A DNA stretch of 64,000 nucleotides, taken from the NCBI RefSeq assembly GCF_002077945.1, contig NZ_LVYD01000058.1:310001-374000 (forward strand). Reading direction: 5' to 3'. Both the position numbers and the translations under genes were made by a program. A model generated the notes under the pieces. It was not told the origin of the DNA and did no database searches. It saw only the letters and a list, made by a program, of their open reading frames with translations. Within the stretch, counting starts at the first letter, position 1, and every line of letters begins with the position of its first letter. This stretch comes from Niastella vici (lineage in GTDB: Bacteria > Bacteroidota > Bacteroidia > Chitinophagales > Chitinophagaceae). Of this stretch, positions 27,757 to 37,000 are shown one piece after another.

Positions 27757-28884
27757 TTACAGAAGTGTATCGCCTAACGCATTTTTACATACCTGGGTTG
27801 TACCTTCAATAATTTCCATAATTTTAGAATCGCGGTAACAGCGGGCCACCCGCGTGTTTTCCCGGCAACCTGCTGCGCCCTGCATTTGAACAGCATTACC
27901 TGAAGCCTGAACTGCCTCAACCGAAGCCATCAGTTTCGCCATTATAGCTTTTTCAATAGCCTGCGGGCTATGCTTATCTTCGAGGTAACTGGCCTGCCAG
28001 CATAGCAAACTAACCGCTTCCTGCCTTGTGCACATGTCAGCTATTACTGATTTAACCGATTCCAATGAGTGGAGTAATTTTTTTCCTATCATCCGTTTTT
28101 TGGAATAGGCAATACTTTCTTCTACACAGGCGCGCATTAAACCGGCAGCAGACCAGGCAGTGCTTATTCTACCGTAATGAAGCCCCAGGTTGGCTACACA
28201 CGACAAACCAAAGCCAGGCCGCCCAATCACATTCCATTGCGGTACCCGGCAATTTTGAAAAGTTATTTCGGATAAATGAGATGCCCTGAAGCCCATCATA
28301 TCTTTTATGGGTTCAATGTGAATACCCGGGGTATTACGTTCAACGATACATGCCACCGGCAACTGCCCGTTTAATTTTCCGAACACCAGGAATATATCAG
28401 CATATTCAGAAAAAGTGATCCATTTCTTTTGGCCATTTATAACCATATCATCATCCTGTAACGAAAAGGATGTTTCAATAAATTGAATATTACTGCCCCC
28501 TGCCGGTTCTGTTAAAGCAAATGAAGCGATTTGTTCCCCTGCCGAAATCCGGGGCAGCCACTGATTTTTTTGTGCTGATGTACCCCATTTTAAAATGCAT
28601 ACAGCTACCATTGCCTGAACGGTAAACAATCCGGTTAATGAAGAACTGGCTCTTCCAAAAGCTTCATTTAAAAGGCCGAAAGTAATGTTATCCCATTCGC
28701 CACCGCCATACTGTTGAGGAAGAATACCTCCAATAAATCCTGCTTTACCACATTGCTTCAGTACGTTATGCGGGATGCGTTGTTCGTGCTCCCATTCTTC
28801 TGCAAACGGAGATACATACTTGTCGACGAATTGTTTGAAAGTGCTATATCTTTCGAGTTGTTGGTCGTTGAGCAAATGTATCAT
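27757..28884 (-). CDS. Acyl-CoA dehydrogenase family flavoenzyme (ZmaI/FkbI-like)
   Basis: This 375-residue protein has the acyl-CoA dehydrogenase fold. N-terminal helices are followed by FALTEPAGGSN near 126 (FAD contact), a beta domain with KKWITF near 154, and a C-terminal helical domain ending with IMEIIEGTTQV near 356, which holds the usual catalytic-base Glu. Carrier-specific members (FkbI, ZmaE, ZmaI) oxidise the C3 aldehyde of a glyceryl- or seryl-ACP to the carboxylate. With an adjacent Ser-specific A domain, ACP and 3-hydroxyacyl-CoA dehydrogenase, the likely role is the second oxidation that forms aminomalonyl-ACP. Gaps to neighbours are about 30-40 bp, suggesting one transcript. 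No FkbH-like glyceryl-transfer protein is present, which argues against hydroxy- or methoxymalonyl. Confidence 0.93.
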   Translation of the reverse strand: MIHLLNDQQLERYSTFKQFVDKYVSPFAEEWEHEQRIPHNVLKQCGKAGFIGGILPQQYGGGEWDNITFGLLNEAFGRASSSLTGLFTVQAMVAVCILKWGTSAQKNQWLPRISAGEQIASFALTEPAGGSNIQFIETSFSLQDDDMVINGQKKWITFSEYADIFLVFGKLNGQLPVACIVERNTPGIHIEPIKDMMGFRASHLSEITFQNCRVPQWNVIGRPGFGLSCVANLGLHYGRISTAWSAAGLMRACVEESIAYSKKRMIGKKLLHSLESVKSVIADMCTRQEAVSLLCWQASYLEDKHSPQAIEKAIMAKLMASVEAVQASGNAVQMQGAAGCRENTRVARCYRDSKIMEIIEGTTQVCKNALGDTLL

Positions 28885-28922
28885 ACAACTTTATTCTAAA
28901 CTTGCTTTATATATGTATCGCC

Positions 28923-29177
28923 TCAATTTACCCGGCTAACCTTCCGGGTAACAAAAGACGCGATAGTTTTTACTGACTTAAAATTTGATATATCCAAATC
29001 TTCCATGGTGATCTTTATCTTAAAATCTCTTTCCAGAAACGTCATTAGCTGAATAATAAAAAGAGAATTTACAATACCGCTTTCGAAAATGTCGGTATTT
29101 TCATCAAGCTCCATAAGGCCGGCGCACCTGAGAATATAACCTTTGATGACTTCAGTATACGAAATTGTTTTTTCCAT
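28923..29177 (-). CDS. Discrete acyl carrier protein (ZmaH/FkbJ-like)
   Basis: This 84-residue carrier protein carries the phosphopantetheine attachment serine at S38 within GIVNSLF, preceded by DIFESG. The sequence around the site (ESGIVNSL, then FLERDFKIKI) resembles carriers of the FkbJ/ZmaD/ZmaH group and DltC-like ACPs rather than fatty-acid AcpP, which has DSLD. It lies between the acyl-CoA dehydrogenase and the 3-hydroxyacyl-CoA dehydrogenase, as in methoxymalonyl-, hydroxymalonyl- and aminomalonyl-ACP operons. It would carry serine loaded by the A domain at 26216-27727 through the two oxidations, then present aminomalonate to the PKS. Confidence 0.92.
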   Translation of the reverse strand: MEKTISYTEVIKGYILRCAGLMELDENTDIFESGIVNSLFIIQLMTFLERDFKIKITMEDLDISNFKSVKTIASFVTRKVSRVN

Positions 29178-29206
29178 AATTTGATAACTTAATAATAAAA
29201 TATATG

Positions 29207-30073
29207 CTATTGCAGATTTATATTATAGTCATAAAATCCTTTCCCTGTTTTACGCCCTAAATGCCCTGCATCAACCATTCGGCGTATTACCGGGCAACAC
29301 CTGAACTTAGGATCTTTATAACTTTCATAAAGGACATCAATAGATTTCATAACAGTATCGAGCCCTATCAGGTCGGCAGTTTCCAAAGGGCCCATTTTGT
29401 GAAAAAAGCACTTTTTGAATATCTTATCGATGTCTCGTGCAGAGGCTACATTATCCTGGTACACAAAAGCTGCTTCGTTGATAAAAAGATGAGATATGCG
29501 ATTCGAAACAAACCCTGGAAAATCCTGTACAACGATGGCTTCTTTGTTTAATGTTGCAAGGAATTGTATTATTAAATCCAGCGTATTATCAGAGGTATGT
29601 ATACCGCGCATTACTTCTACTGTTGGCATCAGGTTTACAGGATTCATAAAATGCACACCGACGATCTTATCACGCCTACTGGTAACACCCGCCAGTTTTG
29701 TTACAGAAATACAGGAAGTATTAACGCCAAAACAAATATGCGGTGGGCAAATCTGATCGAGGCGCCGGTATACTTTTTCCTTAACAGCCCAGTCTTCATA
29801 AACATTTTCTATTATAAGATCACAATCTTCAGTATCTTCCATTTGCGTAGTAGCTTCTATGTCTGCAAGCAACTTTTCGTGGTTTGGATTTTCTTTAGAC
29901 CGCCCACGCATGAGCAATGCAAATTTCAATTCCTGGTCAATTTTAATACGTGCAGCCATCAGCGCATCATCGGTTACGTCTACCAGTTTTACATGATATC
30001 CGTTAAGAAGCAAATCCACTGCCATGCTGCTGCCAATGTTACCTGCGCCGATAATGCCAATTTTTTTTAACAT
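29207..30073 (-). CDS. 3-hydroxyacyl-CoA dehydrogenase (ZmaG/FkbK-like)
   Basis: This 288-residue NAD-dependent dehydrogenase has an N-terminal Rossmann motif (GIIGAGNIG, 6-14), the NTS signature near 118-120, catalytic H141 in GVHFMNP, and the C-terminal helical domain (GPLETADLIGLDTV, ending GRKTGKGFYDY). In the FkbK/ZmaG branch it oxidises the primary alcohol of a carrier-bound glyceryl or seryl group to the aldehyde. Here the predicted substrate is seryl-ACP, because the operon has a Ser-specific A domain and lacks FkbH. It is followed 29 bp later by the ACP gene. An ordinary fatty-acid beta-oxidation role is less likely, since no thiolase or hydratase is nearby. Confidence 0.93.
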   Translation of the reverse strand: MLKKIGIIGAGNIGSSMAVDLLLNGYHVKLVDVTDDALMAARIKIDQELKFALLMRGRSKENPNHEKLLADIEATTQMEDTEDCDLIIENVYEDWAVKEKVYRRLDQICPPHICFGVNTSCISVTKLAGVTSRRDKIVGVHFMNPVNLMPTVEVMRGIHTSDNTLDLIIQFLATLNKEAIVVQDFPGFVSNRISHLFINEAAFVYQDNVASARDIDKIFKKCFFHKMGPLETADLIGLDTVMKSIDVLYESYKDPKFRCCPVIRRMVDAGHLGRKTGKGFYDYNINLQ

Positions 30074-30141
30074 ATATTCATCAATTTGTTGTACTAAAGA
30101 AACAACTTTCCCCTAAGGGGCTCTCCGGGCCTGCGGGCTGG

Positions 30142-30162
30142 CTAAAGAATATTCTTCTTTAG
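30142..30162. repeat. 8-bp perfect inverted repeat between minus-strand genes
   Basis: CTAAAGAA (30142-30149) and TTCTTTAG (30155-30162) flank a 5-base loop in the 137-bp gap between the small unknown gene and the 3-hydroxyacyl-CoA dehydrogenase. It could be an mRNA hairpin that sets relative expression within the operon. No T-tract follows on either strand, so I do not call it a terminator. Confidence 0.35.
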
Positions 30163-30210
30163 ATAATCTCAAATAATTCGTGTTATGGGGGATGTGTTTT
30201 TCATCAGATA

Positions 30211-30570
30211 TTATACTTCTGTATTGCTGTTATTCATTAGCGCATCATATTCTTCTTTGTTTACAGGAACAAGAAACCCGATGCCTTCCATCGTCTTAAG
30301 CGTTATATCTGCAACGCATTTTACTTTCTCATAATTTAAAGTAACGCCTCCTTCAATATGAAGTATCCCATCACCCGTATCAAAATCGGCCCTGGTAAAA
30401 TCGCAATAATTCTTATTGAGCTTTATGCCCAGCTCAGTACCAGTTTCTTTAAAAAGAATATGAACATATCCAAGATCAATACGTTCTTTTAAAGCCTTTG
30501 CCGTTTTGTCTGGTCTGTTGGCCTGAACGGGATGATTACCGGCTGATAATTTTTCTACAAGTTCAATCAT
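30211..30570 (-). CDS. Hypothetical protein, second gene of aminomalonyl operon
   Basis: This 119-residue protein is not recognised. The N-terminal part looks helical and polar. The centre has alternating hydrophobic residues suggesting beta strands (GYVHILFKETGTELGIKL, GDGILHIEGGVTLNY), followed by ITLKTMEGIGFLVPVNKEEYDAL. There is no signal peptide, membrane segment or metal motif. Its ATG overlaps the stop of the upstream 90-residue gene by 4 bases (ATGA), so the two are probably translationally coupled and may act together. It precedes the 3-hydroxyacyl-CoA dehydrogenase by 137 bp on the same strand. Its location hints at a role in making or handling aminomalonyl-ACP, but nothing in the sequence proves that. 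Confidence 0.72.
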   Translation of the reverse strand: MIELVEKLSAGNHPVQANRPDKTAKALKERIDLGYVHILFKETGTELGIKLNKNYCDFTRADFDTGDGILHIEGGVTLNYEKVKCVADITLKTMEGIGFLVPVNKEEYDALMNNSNTEV

Positions 30571-30839
30571 AGTTTTTGTTTTTCTTCGCTGAAAGTCAAC
30601 CTGTATTGAAGTTCTGATAACATTTTTTCTTTATTTGCTCTAAAACTAAAATTCTCATACTTTGCCAGTTCCTGCCAGATACTTTCTTCTTTGTCTTCAG
30701 CAACTGGTGTAATAAAAAAAATAGCGGCGGTTCTCCTGGTCAGGATGTTTTCGTAGGGCAACTCCCATTTTTCTATTAATCCCTTTTTCATAAGATTTTC
30801 CAGGTGTTCTTTAACTTCGATTATGTCTGGAACATGCAT
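30567..30839 (-). CDS. Hypothetical protein, first gene of aminomalonyl operon
   Basis: This 90-residue, soluble, Glu/Lys-rich protein is not recognised. It begins MHVPDIIEVKEHLENLMKKG, likely helical, and has a central beta-like stretch (RRTAAIFFITPVAEDK) followed by more helix (ESIWQELAKYENFSF). No signal peptide or catalytic motif is apparent. It shares a 4-base ATGA overlap with the next gene, indicating coupled translation. It is the first gene of the minus-strand cluster, with an AT-rich intergenic region upstream that must contain the promoter. Function unknown. Confidence 0.7.
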   Translation of the reverse strand: MHVPDIIEVKEHLENLMKKGLIEKWELPYENILTRRTAAIFFITPVAEDKEESIWQELAKYENFSFRANKEKMLSELQYRLTFSEEKQKL

Positions 30840-31642
30840 AACTAAAAATTTTATTAATTAAACAAAAATGCTTGAATCTGCAGTTTGTAACATGTTCTCC
30901 CGGAGCCATACCTTAAATAATTGTGTAAAAAGGAGGCCTCAATCCTTTCATAAAAGATTGCAAAGAATCGGCAGCAACAAATCTGATCTTCTTACTAACA
31001 AATTACCGCCGTTACCTAAAAACAAACTTTTACGGAGTAACAGGCCTTGCCTCCCGAAAGCTGTTGCTATTACAAGTAACACGATTACAGGTAAATGAGC
31101 TATAATTGAAGGTTAAAATAAAACTACTTCTAAACCTAATATTCCCAACTATAAGTAATACGATTCTATTGGCGGGTAATACTCAATAATAATTTTAAGG
31201 CAACTGCAGGCATTTTAATATAAAGTGTGCAGCTAATTCCTGCCTTCAGGTGTTAACGTAAAGCAGGAACGAAAAAATGACATAGGTATGTACATTGATT
31301 GTACCTCTTTGTAGCTAAATGTATGAAAGCCACAAGAATGCAAATTCTGTATTGGGAAGTAGAGGCTTTCCTTTGCTTTCTCCTGTTTTCATCAACTTTA
31401 CTAACGTTATGTTTATCATTACTGTGTAGAAGCAGGGTTCTTAATTATTCTGCTTTAAAAACTATTTGCCGCAACCCCTAAACCTGCATATCAGTAAAAC
31501 CTCTGTCTGGTAAAATCATAAAACAAAGTTTTTACAGTGCGTAACTCAATTGCTGAGGCAACGATGTATTGACTTGCTCCATCCATTTAGGTATATTATT
31601 CCTTTTTAGTACTTTTATGCTATTGCTTGTCATTCTTACCAC
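30840..31642. other. About 800-bp intergenic region between divergent operons
   Basis: This AT-rich stretch separates the minus-strand aminomalonyl operon from the first plus-strand sigma factor gene. Short open frames (30868-31098, 31299-31481) have composition and sequence that look non-coding. The region must contain the promoter for the minus-strand operon near 30840-30900, where I see no strong match, and the sigma-gene promoter near 31586-31617. I see no tRNA, long repeat or insertion-sequence ends. Confidence 0.6.
31586..31617 (+). promoter_or_regulatory. Candidate Bacteroidota-type promoter for first sigma gene
   Basis: TTTA (31586-31589) and TACTTTTA (31610-31617) are spaced by 20 bases. 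The second box is one base from the Bacteroidota -7 consensus TAnnTTTG. The predicted transcription start near 31624 lies just upstream of the TTG start at 31643, which supports that unusual start codon. Confidence 0.35.
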
Positions 31643-32254
31643 TTGAATAGTAACTTATCACATACTGATAAAGAACTTTTTACACGAATTTCCAGGGGCG
31701 ACGAAGTTGCTTTTGCCGAAATTTATCTCAGGTATACTGAAAAGCTGTATCCTCATGTTACCAGGTTGCTCGATTCTGACCTTTGGGCAGAAGAAATTGT
31801 GCAGGATGTATTTACAAAACTTTGGCAGGTCCGTCAATCGCTTTCCAGTGTAGAGAATCCTTCTGCGTATCTATACCGAATGGCGGGTAACCGCACCCTC
31901 GATCATCTGAAACACCATGCTATTGAAGTAAAGATGCAATATCATATGGTGCGCGAAGCTGAATATTTATGGAATAATAGCCTGGAAGAACATCATGACT
32001 CCCGTATCAGTGGGATTAAGAGGGCGGTAGAACAATTAACTGCTCAAAAACAATTGATCTTCCGGTTAAAGCATGTAGAGGGTCTTACCTATGAAGAAAT
32101 AGCACATAAATTACAGCTATCCAAAAATACAGTCCGCAATCACCTGACGGAAGCTCTGCATTTTATACGTACCTACCTGTTTAAAAAAGGCGTTTTCATT
32201 TTACTCTACTTATATTATTACTTGTACTACTACTTGAACTGCCCTAAGAAATAA
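31643..32254 (+). CDS. RNA polymerase ECF sigma-70 factor, locus 1
   Basis: This 203-residue ECF sigma factor has region 2 (GDEVAFAEIYLRYTEK near 15, then AEEIVQDVFTKLWQ near 52) and region 4 with a helix-turn-helix (LTYEEIAHKLQLSKNTVRNHL near 150). The start is TTG; no in-frame ATG lies nearby upstream, and the alternative ATG at 31617 is out of frame. The C-terminus is an unusual hydrophobic Tyr/Leu-rich tail (FILLYLYYYLYYYL). It heads locus 1 and is followed 75 bp later by its presumed FecR anti-sigma. It probably drives the susC gene and downstream genes when the STN domain of SusC signals ligand through FecR. It shares several features with the locus 3 sigma (ELF start, VENP.A, TVRN). 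Confidence 0.93.
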   Translation: MNSNLSHTDKELFTRISRGDEVAFAEIYLRYTEKLYPHVTRLLDSDLWAEEIVQDVFTKLWQVRQSLSSVENPSAYLYRMAGNRTLDHLKHHAIEVKMQYHMVREAEYLWNNSLEEHHDSRISGIKRAVEQLTAQKQLIFRLKHVEGLTYEEIAHKLQLSKNTVRNHLTEALHFIRTYLFKKGVFILLYLYYYLYYYLNCPKK

Positions 32255-32329
32255 TTTCTTAAAATGCTGGTACTTTTTTTAAACCTGGTCGTCTTACAGT
32301 AAAAGAACCGGAGTTATTGAATAGTTCAA

Positions 32330-33553
32330 ATGAATGATCAACAAGTATATATCACTTACTTATGGCAACAGTTTGTCGATAAAAAAGCTTCCCCGGAGGA
32401 ACTGGATGCTTTGTTTAATTATCTGGGGAACGCGGAAAATGATGAAATAAACCGCGCTTTTCTGGAACAGTATTTTGAAGGTCTTACTACATCAGATACT
32501 ATTGACAGGGAATTTTGGTTGAATAAATTGAAAGAAATAATGGAGCCGCCTGGCCGGCAGCCTAAACCTGCCCCGGTTCGTAGCATTTCCAATAAACGGT
32601 GGTGGGCTGCTGCAGCAGTTTTGATTATTGGGATAGGTACTGCCGCATTGTTTGGTGTATTTAATAAAATAAATAATAAACAGGCAACAACAAAAAGTAG
32701 CCCACAAGTACAAAACGATGTATTACCTGGCGGAGATAAGGCTGTACTTACCCTGGCCAACGGTAAAAAAATATTTTTGGATAGTGCAAAAGGTGATATT
32801 GTACGGCAGGGAAGCCTGAAAATAACTAATACTAATAATAAACTGGATTATGAAGGTCAGGTTGAGACTGTGGAATATCATACTTTATCTACTCCACGTG
32901 GCGGGCAATACAAAATACAATTACCGGATGGAACTGATGTTTGGTTAAATGCTGCATCAAGCATTACCTATCCAACTGCGTTTAAAGGAAGGGCAAGGAA
33001 TGTGACGATCACCGGCGAAGCGTATTTTGAAGTTGCGAAGGATATAACCAAGCCTTTTCGTGTGCAGGTCCATGATATTGAAGTAGAAGTACTTGGTACG
33101 CATTTTAATATTAATTCCTATGAAGACGAGGGGAACATAGCAACCACACTTCTTGAAGGAAGCGTGAAAATTCAGACCGCCGACGCTAAGTCTTCTGGCC
33201 GGCAACAAACTTTGGTCTTGAAACCTGGTCAACAAGCCGTTGCTGCGCTTTCTGGCTTGAAACCCGGTCAGAAGACTGCGGCGCGTTTGATGGTGGATAA
33301 CAGCTTCGACATGGAAGAGGTGATGGCCTGGAAAAATGGTTCTTTCTATTTTAATCGCGCCGGATTGCAGGTAGTTATGAGGCAGTTGTCGCGCTGGTAC
33401 GATATTGATGTGGTTTTTGAAAGTGGGATACCGGATATTAAAATCTGGGGAGAGATGAAGAGGAATCTGAATTTGTCGGAAGCGCTTGCTGCTTTGGGTA
33501 AAATGAATGTTCATTTCAGGATTGAAGGAAAAAAGCTGATTGTGATGCCATGA
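32330..33553 (+). CDS. FecR-family anti-sigma factor, locus 1
   Basis: This 407-residue inner-membrane anti-sigma factor has a cytoplasmic N-terminal domain (about 1-85), one TM helix near 92-110 (WWAAAAVLIIGIGTAALF), and a periplasmic part. That part contains the FecR domain (TPRGGQYKIQLPDGTDVWLNAASSI near 190, then GEAYFEVAKD, GTHFNINSY, TTLLEGSVKI) and a C-terminal DUF4974-like STN-fold domain ending FRIEGKKLIVM. It should hold the upstream sigma factor and respond to the STN domain of SusC in this locus. The C-terminal domain (PDIKIWGEMKRNL) closely resembles that of the locus 3 FecR and not that of locus 2. Confidence 0.95.
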   Translation: MNDQQVYITYLWQQFVDKKASPEELDALFNYLGNAENDEINRAFLEQYFEGLTTSDTIDREFWLNKLKEIMEPPGRQPKPAPVRSISNKRWWAAAAVLIIGIGTAALFGVFNKINNKQATTKSSPQVQNDVLPGGDKAVLTLANGKKIFLDSAKGDIVRQGSLKITNTNNKLDYEGQVETVEYHTLSTPRGGQYKIQLPDGTDVWLNAASSITYPTAFKGRARNVTITGEAYFEVAKDITKPFRVQVHDIEVEVLGTHFNINSYEDEGNIATTLLEGSVKIQTADAKSSGRQQTLVLKPGQQAVAALSGLKPGQKTAARLMVDNSFDMEEVMAWKNGSFYFNRAGLQVVMRQLSRWYDIDVVFESGIPDIKIWGEMKRNLNLSEALAALGKMNVHFRIEGKKLIVMP

Positions 33554-33944
33554 ACCACAGGGGCTATTAGTTCTAACAACAGCCTAAAGGTAACACTATT
33601 CAATAAATGAAGATAGAAGAGCAGGTAAAAAGAGTAAGACCCGGTTAATCCAAAAGGTACAAAACAAAAAATGGTGATTACCAGCACGAAAATATACCAG
33701 GATAAAATCTTGAAAGCAGATTATTGCTTCCGCAAATTACAAAGACAAAAACCTTCCTTCAAAAGAAAATGGCAATGTTGCTATCGTCGCTTTTAAACGG
33801 TAGTTAACATATGGAAATGTCGCGATCGGTGACCTTAATGAATCGTTACATCAATCTGTGTTGTGATGAGTTATAAAAGGTTTCTCTTGAAGGCTTCGGG
33901 AACTGCCATAGTTAAACACATAATGATTTAAAGATAATGTTATC
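33554..33944. other. Intergenic region between fecR and susC leader, locus 1
   Basis: About 390 bp without a gene. It is AT-rich and longer than the equivalent gaps in loci 2 and 3. It should contain the promoter recognised by the locus sigma factor, but I cannot identify one by eye. Confidence 0.5.
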
Positions 33945-34042
33945 TAAAACAAAAGCCAGAAGTGCTGGAAACACCTCTGGCCGGCGTTTGGGTAACATCG
34001 AACAAAATAGTCTTCCAGGACTGCTTATTCAATCACCCAAAC
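33945..34042 (+). promoter_or_regulatory. Structured 5' leader of susC, copy 1
   Basis: This 98-nt element begins TAAAACAAAAGCC. Stem 1 pairs GCCAGA (33955-33960) with TCTGGC (33976-33981) around an inner GTG...CAC. Stem 2 pairs GTTTGGGT (33986-33993) with ACCCAAAC (34035-34042), 8 of 8. Between the arms of stem 2 lies the conserved single-stranded GACTGCTTATTC (from 34019). The susC ATG follows 11 bases later. Two further copies at 45077 and 56319 keep the length, the spacing and the base-pairing while the stem sequences differ. Confidence 0.75.
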
Positions 34043-34053
34043 TATGCAAAGTT

Positions 34054-37000
34054 ATGCAAAAGGCTCTTTGTGACCTTACATTAAAAAGGCTTCTGTTTCT
34101 ATTCAAACCTGCCGTTGTCATGTCTTCTGGTTCTCAATCCCGGAATACAGACCAGGAACCCACACGGTGGTTTAACACCAAAATGCTGTTAGTTATGAAA
34201 CTAACTAATTTTTTTCTCCTTGTAGCTGTTTTAAATGTGTCGGCTAAGGGGTTATCACAGACTATTACTTTCAGTGGTAAAAATGTTCCGCTTCAACAGG
34301 TGTTTGTTGAAATTAAAAAGCAAACTGGCTATGGAGTTATTTGCAATGCCGACCTGCTGGATCAAACTTCTCCTGTGTCTATCAGTGTAAAAAAAGCTCC
34401 CCTTGAGGATTTTTTGGTAGCTGTTCTTAAAGATCAACATCTGGAATTTTCTATTACCAAAACCACTATCGTAATTAGTAAACCAGCTGTGGCCATAACT
34501 GCCGACCGTAACAGGTCCGGAACAGATGCGCCTGCTATTAGGTTGATCGATATTCACGGACAAGTGGTGAATGAAAAAGGGGAACCAATAGAGCGGGCTA
34601 CGGTAGAGGTTAAAGGAATAGGTAAAGGAACTGTTACAAATGCGAAAGGAGATTTTGTACTTACTAATGTAGAGCCTGATGCCACTCTTATTATCAGTAG
34701 TGTAAGTTATGTAACGCAGGAGTTTAAATTGAACGGTAGAACAAATTTTACTATTACGATGGTATTGAATGCCGATAAGTTAAATGAAACGGTGGTAACC
34801 GCTTATGGCATTGAAAAAAGAACGAAAGAATTGGGATACTCAGCTATAAAAGTCAGCGGTGCGGAAATAAACCGCACAAATCCCGCTAACCTATTGACAG
34901 GGCTAACTGGTAAAGTATCCGGCCTGAGCATCAGTACTACCGGCGCCGGAGTAAACCCGCAAATAAGAGTATTGCTTCGCGGGATTCGCTCGTTTAGTGA
35001 AACCACTAATAATCTCCCGCTATTTATTTTAAATGGCTCACCGCTTTCATTCGGGGCCGATCAGCAGGCAGCCAATATCCTGATGGATTTTATCAATAAT
35101 ATAAATCCAAACGATATTGAAAGCGTGAATATCCTGAAAGGAGCCAACGGGGCAGCCTTATACGGACCTGAGGGGGTCAACGGTGTAATTATTATTAATA
35201 CAAAAAAGGGGAAACTAAATCCGGTGGTCAGTTACGTGCATTCAACCATGCTACAGACACTGGATACAAAATATCCCAAAATACAAAAGCGATTTGGAAG
35301 CGGGGCTGCTGTAGATCAATTTGGGCAGGGCATCTATGATCCCAATATAACGCAAAGCTGGGGGCCTGAATTTAATGGGGAAATGGTATCTATCGGCCGC
35401 CCTGATGAAAATGGAGAACAGCAAATGGTACCCTATAAATACACAAAGGAGCGATTCAGATTTTATAATGTAGGAATAACCGCTCAGAATAATATTTCCG
35501 TTTCGCAGGGCGATAACCGTTCAGACTATTACCTCAGCGCCGGGCATACCTATATAACGGGGTTAAAGCCTGATGACAGAACCAGCCGTGCTTCGCTTTT
35601 ATTGAATGCAGGCCGGCAATTTGGAAAGATCAGCACCCGGGTGAATATGGGATATACAAAGTCCCACGCCAATTTAGCGGCTACCCTTGGTCTCGAACCT
35701 CTTTTTTTCCCGGCACATATTCCCATAACCAGGTATAAAGATTTCAGGAACGATAAATGGTCTGACCATAACCATTATTGGGCGGATGGTGTATCAAATC
35801 CTTATGAAGATATCGGTACACAGCGTTTGGTTCAGGACAATAACGCGTTGTTTGGAAATCTTTCCATTATTATGAAACCTGCCAGGTGGCTAACTGTAAC
35901 CAACCGGATAGGCATGAATTACTACGGCATTGTGGAAAAAATCACAAAAGAGCCAATCCTCTATTCTGATTTTGGAAGGACAAATGGAAGGTCGATAAGT
36001 GCCAAAGGCGACATAAGGGCTTCTGTTATAGATGAACATAAAGTGAATCTGACGCTCAACAATGACTTGTTGATAAACACACAGTTTACAATGGGGAAGT
36101 TTTCTATAAAATCGACCATAGGCAATTCGGTTCGGGACAACAATTATGAAAATGTCAAGATCGCTGCCCTGTCTTTGCTTGTTCCCATTTATAACCCTTC
36201 GTACAATAGTTCTCCGCCCGGTGTCAGCCAGGTAAAAATCCGCGCCCGGTACTATTCTTTTTTTGGAACCAGTACAATTGGTTACAAGGACTGGGCCTTT
36301 CTTGAAGTAACCGGGAGACAGGATTGGGATTCAAAGATTGCCACAAGGGCAAGAAATGATAATTATTATTATGGGGTCAACTCGTCAATAGTGCTGGGAG
36401 AAGCAATACCGTCCTTATTAAAAAATAAATACCTGTCAGCCATAAGACTAAGGGCATCCGTTAACAGAACGGCCAACATGAATATAATACCATACCAGAA
36501 CGAATCTTTATTAACACAAACCAATGTTTATCGCGATATTTTGTCTTATCAATTTGATCCAAGAACAATCGCCAACCCGGATATAAAGCCTGAAAATATT
36601 ATCTCCCAGGAGTATGGAGTCGCCGCTGGTTTTTTGAAAGACCGAATTGGTCTCGACATCACGTACTACCGGCAAAGGAACAACGGCGTAATCGGGACGA
36701 GAGCTATTTCTATTTTTTCAGGCGGCGATAATATATTAGATAATATTGGGGATTTCCTGAATCATGGATGGGAATTTGATTTGAAACTGGCCCCCCTGTT
36801 CAAATTACCTAATGGCATTGCTGCTAATCTGGAAGGAATGCTTTCAATAAATGATAATAAGGTATTGGCAGTAAATGACCAACAACTGGGCAATGCTAAT
36901 GGTTCGGGAGGCGGCCCAACATCAGTATCAGTAGGGGACAAACACGTCATTATGGTCGGCGGGCCCGCCTATGCCTTCAGGATGACTGATTGGAAAAAGG

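Noticed and set aside
26216-30073. Hydroxymalonyl- or methoxymalonyl-ACP pathway
   Set aside because: No FkbH-like glyceryl transferase/phosphatase or O-methyltransferase is present, and the A domain code is that of serine, so aminomalonyl fits better.
29207-30073. Fatty-acid beta-oxidation operon from the two dehydrogenases
   Set aside because: No hydratase, thiolase or acyl-CoA ligase nearby; a carrier protein and an A domain sit between them.
30868-31481. Short open frames in the 800-bp intergenic region
   Set aside because: Residue composition is unlike neighbouring proteins, no start context, no family resemblance; treated as non-coding.
33937-34053. N-terminal extension of the locus 1 SusC starting at 33937
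   Set aside because: The extra residues overlap a leader whose two stems are conserved in the two other loci, where the corresponding region is outside the gene; ATG 34054 matches the other starts.
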